Source: Quercus robur (Eukaryota > Streptophyta > Magnoliopsida > Fagales > Fagaceae). Taken from it: a stretch of 64,000 nt of DNA. This document shows, in pieces, positions 58,601 through 64,000 of this stretch (position 1 is the stretch's first letter; each line of letters begins with the position of its first letter). The DNA lies in assembly GCF_932294415.1 (NCBI RefSeq), contig NC_065535.1, forward strand, positions 69,557,362-69,621,361, in the 5' to 3' direction. Both the position numbers and the translations under genes were made by a program. The notes under the pieces were generated by a model. The model worked only from the letters and a program-made list of their open reading frames with translations, ran no database searches and was not told the origin of the DNA.

Positions 58601-61600
58601 CAAAACTGTATTAATTAGTAGGGAAATCAAACACATTTTCAAGCACAGGTTCAGCAGAACCATTAGATGACAAGTGGCAGGAAGATCTTACCTCAGCTTC
58701 ACGGGTCAAATAAGTAAGCAACAGTAAGGCCTCGTTTCGAATAACCTAAGAACCACAATTGTTTTTAATACGAGTACAAGAAGAAAACCAAACTGATAAA
58801 TTACCAAGTCCCGAGAAGCTTAAGCTTTTAGGAAATGGTGACTTTAATCTAACCATTATTTTAAAACAAACAATTAAAGTTGTTCTCCTTCTCATAAAGT
58901 ATTACAAGAGCCAAAATTTCAACTAACAGACAGGAGGAATTGTAAGCAGAAAAACTCTGGGAGATAATAAAAAATGTTGAATCTTCCTACCAAACAAGAT
59001 CACTGCTAAAAGCTTATATTTTGGAGAAATATGCCTATGATAAAGATAAATTATAGCATTGAGAAAAAGTAGCAGAAGCAAGATTCCATGAACACATTTT
59101 GTACCTCACGATCCATTAGCATATCCATCAGCCGAGTTATACCACGAGGAATGGTAAGAATGGCTTCCTGTAACCTGAAGACGAACTCAGCAAAAATTCT
59201 TCCTGCTAAAACTTAAAAGAATCCACAAATTTGCACAAAAGCAAGATAGTAGTTGAGAAACAAATACCTATTTGGAGAATTTGTGAGGAGTGCTGTCAAA
59301 AGTTGAAGGGTATAATATCGTACATAGAAATCCTCCTCTGACTGCCAAAGCATCCAACAAAAATAACAATGAAAAAGGCCATGATGCTATGCATAAACCA
59401 AGCAAATATAGTAAACCAAGCAAATGCAATTAACGTGTGTGTCTAGTATTAATGTAAGAGAGGTGAAAACTTTTGTAAGACTCATAGAGCTCTTTATAGC
59501 AGAAATGAAGAGTTTTTAACAACTTTAAGGTTAAAGATGAAATTTGAACAAATGAAAGCTCCTTAGAAATTGGTAACCAAACAGTTTTAACAGCTTTATA
59601 GCACTAAGCATTATTGAGTTAAAATTTTTTTATCTCAAATGCTCTACAGCTAGAACTCTACTTCCTACAGCAATACCAAACGCGCCCAATAACATATCCA
59701 TGGTGATCAAAATTTAAGTGAAGAGCTCTCACCAACAAACTTAGAAGAAGAGAAATGCTGTCTGCTTCTCTGGAAAGCAAATCAGTGTTCATTAAAGCTG
59801 GTTGAACCTCATTCTTTGGCCCTTTTGCATGCTCAATAGGAGTCAGAGCACCTACAAGAGTTTCTAAAGCACCCCGAACCTGCACAACTGGAATGAATGA
59901 ACTCATTGTCTTACTCGGTTCTTGGACATAATAAAACTGAAGATTATTTCATATTGAATGAAATAATGGGAAAAGGCATACAAATAAAAATCAATCTTGC
60001 AGGATAAGAATGTAAATTCTGCAGTAAAAATGGGTCATATTTGTCAGCCATGACCAAAAAAGGCTCATGTCCCACTTAGTTAGTTTCCGCCAATGGCCAA
60101 AAAAGATCTTCAGTAGAGAATCTTTCTTTTGGTAAGTTGATTGTGGAGTCCTTCATTTTTTTTTTTTTTTTTTTTTTCTGAGTAAAATATAAATTTCTGA
60201 GATAACAGTCAAGAATAATTTCTACAGATCCTCTGTCCAAGGTCAAAACCAAGTCAGTGTGATTGGTCCATCTTGGTCATAAGCATTATTTCAATAAAAT
60301 ATAGCATGCCAGAACCTGAACATTCAACTTGTTGGTAATGGTTTAACCTAAATACAGGCAGAAGAATCTCCAAAAATTAAATATGGATCAAACAATGGAT
60401 TTTACCAAACTGTTGAATTTAACCGTTAAACCATAAAATATTTTAGGATATAAGACAGCTAATACTGAAGAACATGTTGGAATTGTTTTTAAGCTACCTA
60501 AGGGGAAAGATATATCAGAAAAATGTGGATAATTAAAAGCCACAGTTCAGTTCTCAATTTTTTTCCTCTTAATATGTACTTTTTTGAGTGATGGAATTGA
60601 AATTAAAGGAAAAACATGGAATAAAGGCGTGTAGGGAAGAAAGATTTTCCACCATTTCAACGTCATCACGTTCTTCCTTTAAGACTGCCAACATTACAGG
60701 GAAGCCTGCAAAAGTAAATGAAAAATATTATAAAACGCAATCATAGCACACAAACTAACCCACTATATCATACAAGAGAGAAGCATTCACCCATTGCCCC
60801 AAATGCTAGCTGGGCACCACGACTTTCTGCCACAATAGCCTGAAGCTCAATCATGGCACTCCTCCGGTCTTCAGCCAGTTTACCATTGCTTATACGGTCT
60901 AGCAAGCGCTCAACATAGCTATCAATACAAAACACATAGAAGATTGATTACATAAAGCAAAAACTTCTCCAGAAAAATACAACAGTGATACAAGGCAATA
61001 AGAAATGAAGCAAAGAACGCTTTAGAATATTCAGGACATAAGAAATGTAGTTGCAAGAGAGGCAAAAAAATTGCTTTGAGAAAACAATGCAGTAAAAAAA
61101 CAGGCTACCAGCTGCATAAACCCACTAAATGCATATGCCTCAACAATTCCTAACAGAACTGATGTAGTTTTACATTAACCACCTATTCCAATGAGATGAT
61201 ACATTACTTTCAAATGCCTAACTCCTTCAGAGTTCAGACACATTACAGTAATGAAATCTCTCCTAACTCCAATGAAGGACTGACAACAACACCGGTTAAC
61301 AATTTTATCAGAAACGTATAATACAAGTATGCAAAGTGCGTCCGATTCATAAGCCATAAACCCTTATTTCTCTAAAAACAAGTTCTTCTGGATTAGTTTC
61401 AACAGATAAAGAGTCAAGCCGTATCCGGGTCATTTTCAATTTCTTCAAATTCACAAATATCATGAGCATAAAAGAGAACTTTACCTATCTTCATTTGAAC
61501 CAGAATTCTCATTGCCAAAAACGAGCCCGACAACCCCCTGCACAATAATTTCAACTCAATAACATCCAAACATAATATAAAAGGCACAACCACAAAATCC

Positions 61601-61966
61601 ATTCAATCATAAATTGGCTCAAAATCAAATGGCAACAACCCTCACTAACCAAAAAAAAAAAAAAAACTCATTCTGCCCATGACTTGTACATAATCAAATC
61701 ATACCATTGGTCGAGAAAAAAAAAACCATTGTGCCCACCATTCATTATAAACCCATATACCGAAATTTTAGAGTTTGCAACTTTAATATATGCTATAGAT
61801 GACCATATAAAAAGGGTTATTAAGGCCTAACTATACAATTAAAAGCCTAAAACATTAAAACGATTATAATCAATTAGTCACAAATGATAAAAATTTACAA
61901 CTATTAGAACATGCATTAGAGAGAGAGAGAGATAGAAGTGACCTTGTAGCCAGATACCAAATCCAT
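52633..61966 (-). CDS. GC6: Golgin candidate 6 / p115-Uso1-like vesicle tether
   Basis: Nineteen coding exons, minus strand, 5' to 3': 61966-61943, 61537-61485, 60918-60791, 60705-60653, 59879-59733, 59341-59268, 59174-59105, 58745-58692, 58590-58495, 57637-57587, 57511-57425, 57315-57202, 57109-57038, 56717-56535, 56380-56277, 56123-56075, 55933-55868, 54455-53688 and 53184-52633 (TGA). All junctions are GT-AG and in phase, giving 914 codons, the length I recall for Arabidopsis GC6 (MAG4). Residues 1 to about 650 are the armadillo-like Uso1/p115 globular head. The last exon (183 residues) encodes a coiled coil followed by an acidic tail ending EEGEEEED. The family tethers ER-derived vesicles to the cis-Golgi. 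A 5' UTR intron at about 62202-61996 is likely. Confidence 0.95.
54509..55867. other. Large golgin intron 17
   Basis: The intron between exons 17 and 18 (54456-55867) contains AT-rich sequence and short spurious frames on both strands. Its 5' third includes a plus-strand stretch (about 54960-55340) resembling a decayed retroelement reading frame, too weak to assign. Confidence 0.4.
56913..56994. repeat. (CT)n and (GA)n facing runs in a golgin intron
   Basis: A CT run (about 56913-56938) is followed by a GA run (about 56974-56990), separated by about 35 bases that include a short GT run. The two runs are complementary and can pair as a hairpin in the transcript of the intron between exons 13 and 14. 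Confidence 0.8.
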
Positions 61967-62549
61967 GTTGTTGGGTCACCAAATTGCAAGAAATCCTGAA
62001 ACAACAACAACAATAAAAATAAAATAAAATAAAATAACCCAAAAGAATCAAGGTATTATTGGAGCTGGTTTGACTTTTGAAGAACAAACACAAACACAAA
62101 AAGAGGCTTACAGTAACAGAAAGGAATTGACGAAAAAGAAAACCTAGAGAGAAGGGAAAGAAATGGGTTATATGGAAATTAATTAGTACGCGAAGATTGT
62201 ACCTTTGCTTATTTTTGAGGATTGTGAAGACGAGCGTAGCGATCTCAGTGTGACGGTGGAGTAGTTGATCTGAGCCTTTTCGCTTTCACGTGGTTTCTAT
62301 ACGATCACACGAAAGCCCACAGTAGTTTTTGTTTTTGTTTTGTTTTTTTGTTTTCAGGTTGTTGTTGTGTTGGACTATGAATATGATTATGAGAGTCACC
62401 GGTAACGGAGATATATTGGGCCTCCGAGCCCAATTGATTTTATGTGAATGAGCGATTTGGTGGCCAAAATGGCCCATTAGCATTAATTTTTGAAATATTT
62501 AGGCCCGAAACACTGTTTGGAAAATATATAGGAAACTATCACTTTTTGT
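61967..62549 (-). promoter_or_regulatory. Golgin 5' UTR, leader intron and promoter side
   Basis: On the minus strand a donor (AAG|GTACAA at 62203/62202) and an acceptor (TTTCAG|GATTTC at 61996/61995) bracket a likely 207-bp leader intron. The upstream UTR exon probably begins near 62280. The short leader ends 29 bases before the ATG at 61966. No core promoter element is clear. Confidence 0.55.
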
Positions 62550-62990
62550 GGTACTCGAGCTTGGTGAGCTCGAGTACCCCATTTTTCTGTTCCAGCGTGG
62601 CACCTGACGTGGGCATCTGAATTTAAAAAATAAACTTGGTACCTGAGCTCATGAAGCTCGAGTACTGCTCAGCCATGTCTGCCTATTACCCCACACTTAA
62701 ACCATCTGTTACCCACAATATCCAACCCAGAACAGAGCAAAACATACCCATAAACACGAAACCTCTCAATCTCGCTATCTCCCTCTCTCAATCTAAAGCT
62801 ATTTCCACACAAATACTCTCATTCTTCCTCTCAATCTCGCAAATTCTCTCATTCTCCCTCTCAATCTCGCGATCTGCCTCATTCTCCGTCGCTGTCTCGC
62901 TCTTGGTCTCCCTCTCGCGCTGATGCTCACGCTCTCGGTCTCCCTCTCACAAGGTATGTCTCGCTCAGCTTGCATGTTCAGCTTGTGGGT
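62550..62990. other. ctcgag palindromes followed by a CTC-rich block
   Basis: 62550-62578 is a perfect hairpin with 12-bp arms (ggtactcgagct and agctcgagtacc). A second, imperfect ctcgag hairpin lies near 62637-62663. They are followed by a CTC-rich stretch (62770-62950) with repeated tctcaatctcgc phrases and a donor-like aaggtatgtc near 62950. This looks like the edge of a DNA transposon or an untranslated first exon running rightward. No protein supports either. Confidence 0.4.
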
Positions 62991-63419
62991 ATTTTTGTTT
63001 GTAAATTTGTGATTTTTATGCATAGTTTGATTCTGGGTTTTGATCAATTTAGTTAGTTAGTTAATATATATATTTTCGGTGATTACTAGAATGTTGGTCT
63101 GGTTGTGCTTGTCTTTTAGGTTTTTTATTTTCTATTAAGGGAAAGACTTTCAGTGTTCTACATGAGTGTACTACATGAATATAAGCACACTTTCAGCTTT
63201 GTTTAGTTTACTATGCCCAGGTTTAAGCCAATCCCTTAGGCTGATCCCATCATTGAACCGTTCAGGACCAGACCTATCAATTCTATGTGTGCAAGACTGA
63301 CCATTGTTGGCACTTAATTTTATAATGAGAAATATATAATACAAATGCATAAAACATGTTTTGTAGTATTGCTGGTTCCAACTTCCAAACATTTTTTTTT
63401 TTTTCAAAAATTCTTGTAG

Positions 63420-63640
63420 TTGGATTTGAAGTTTAGACTTAAAATATGGGTTTCTTCAAGTTTCTGTAAGACTTCTTCCATGTTTGGTCTTTCTTGTTCA
63501 TTTGGAGTAGTACGTTGAACAGCTATCGATAATACATTTTGAAATTCAGTTACAATATAAGCCCCACTTAAGCATGGATCTGCCATGGCACTTATGCTTC
63601 CTCCTTTCATTATTGCATTCCTCGCTTGTATCAGTGACAA
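63420..63640 (-). pseudogene. Receptor-like kinase C-terminal relic
   Basis: On the minus strand, 63640-63404 encodes 78 residues. They resemble the end of a receptor-like kinase catalytic domain: an ADPCLSGAY segment like the usual VDPxLxGxY, then an AVQ...RPNMEEVLQKLEE helix with the invariant arginine. The expected cysteine of the A-x-x-C-T helix is replaced by arginine, and no other kinase exon is visible nearby. It may be a relic or the last exon of a gene extending past the right edge. I favour a relic with moderate doubt. Confidence 0.45.
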
Positions 63641-64000
63641 TTGACAATAGAAATATATTCAGCTAATCTGCTGGAATTTACCATCTTAGGTGAAAAAACT
63701 ACTTATAAAATAGTAACATGCTAAACTATATGGGAGACAACATGTTAAATAGAGCATACCTCTTTAACTTTCTCCTGCCCCCTTAACCAAATGACATCTC
63801 CTGCCCCCTTAACTTTCTGAGTCTCCCTCTCACTTTCTGAGTCTCCCTCTCACTTTCTCAAGTTTAATTCAAATTTTTTTATTGAAATCAGTGAAGGCTA
63901 TATTAGATATATATTATTGCCATTTTCAGAAAAATTTGTTTATAATTAAAAATAAATAAATAAGACTGTCTTGCTGTTGTCTCCAAATGCCAGATATGGA
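63641..64000. other. Right-edge AT-rich spacer
   Basis: No gene is recognised. A short direct repeat (tctgagtctccctctcactt) occurs twice near 63816-63855. Confidence 0.4.

Overview
The window looks like nuclear DNA of a eudicot, probably a woody species. Genes have many short GT-AG introns, the spacers are AT-rich, LINE, SINE, MITE and pararetrovirus relics are dense, and the proteins read as angiosperm orthologues. Placing it in Fagales or any genus would be a guess. All protein calls rest on family knowledge and on splice sites read by eye; no database search was run.

Five host genes are supported. (1) A plus-strand DUF707 protein with an N-terminal membrane anchor, 14 coding exons at 15428-20767. 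(2) A minus-strand TruB-type tRNA pseudouridine synthase, 9 exons at 29719-22303. (3) A small plus-strand basic protein of unknown function, 2 exons at 34841-36067. (4) A minus-strand glucuronokinase of the GHMP family, 6 exons at 43190-38024. (5) A minus-strand golgin candidate 6 / p115-Uso1-like Golgi tether, 19 coding exons at 61966-52633. They are unrelated housekeeping functions (glycan or secretory membrane, RNA modification, UDP-glucuronate salvage, ER-Golgi tethering), with no sign of a cluster or joint pathway. The exon sets give uninterrupted frames of 403, 536, 176, 360 and 914 codons.

The spacers and introns are built from mobile DNA. 1-10 kb is a mosaic of duplicated AT-rich blocks. 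A full-length LINE (3445-9321) sits in it, with both ORFs open and a 12-bp target-site duplication, and so does a SINE with its own 12-bp duplication. 30.5-32.5 kb is a 5'-truncated, decayed LINE copy of the same clade. 43.4-44.7 kb is an element with 20-bp terminal inverted repeats carrying a 154-bp minisatellite. 44.7-51.2 kb is an array of related AT-rich repeats holding a rearranged fragment of an endogenous caulimovirid-like pararetrovirus (47016-49919). Intact copies of the surrounding repeat nearby serve as empty sites. MITEs, SINEs, foldback elements and perfect tandem duplications sit in introns and spacers.

I found no CRISPR array, operon, rRNA or convincing tRNA gene, and no evidence for a wholly new biological system. 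The most informative signals are the pararetrovirus insertion with its inverted duplication and local empty sites, the intact LINE with its ATGA-coupled ORFs, a probable GC-AG intron, and several elements whose target-site duplications can be read directly.
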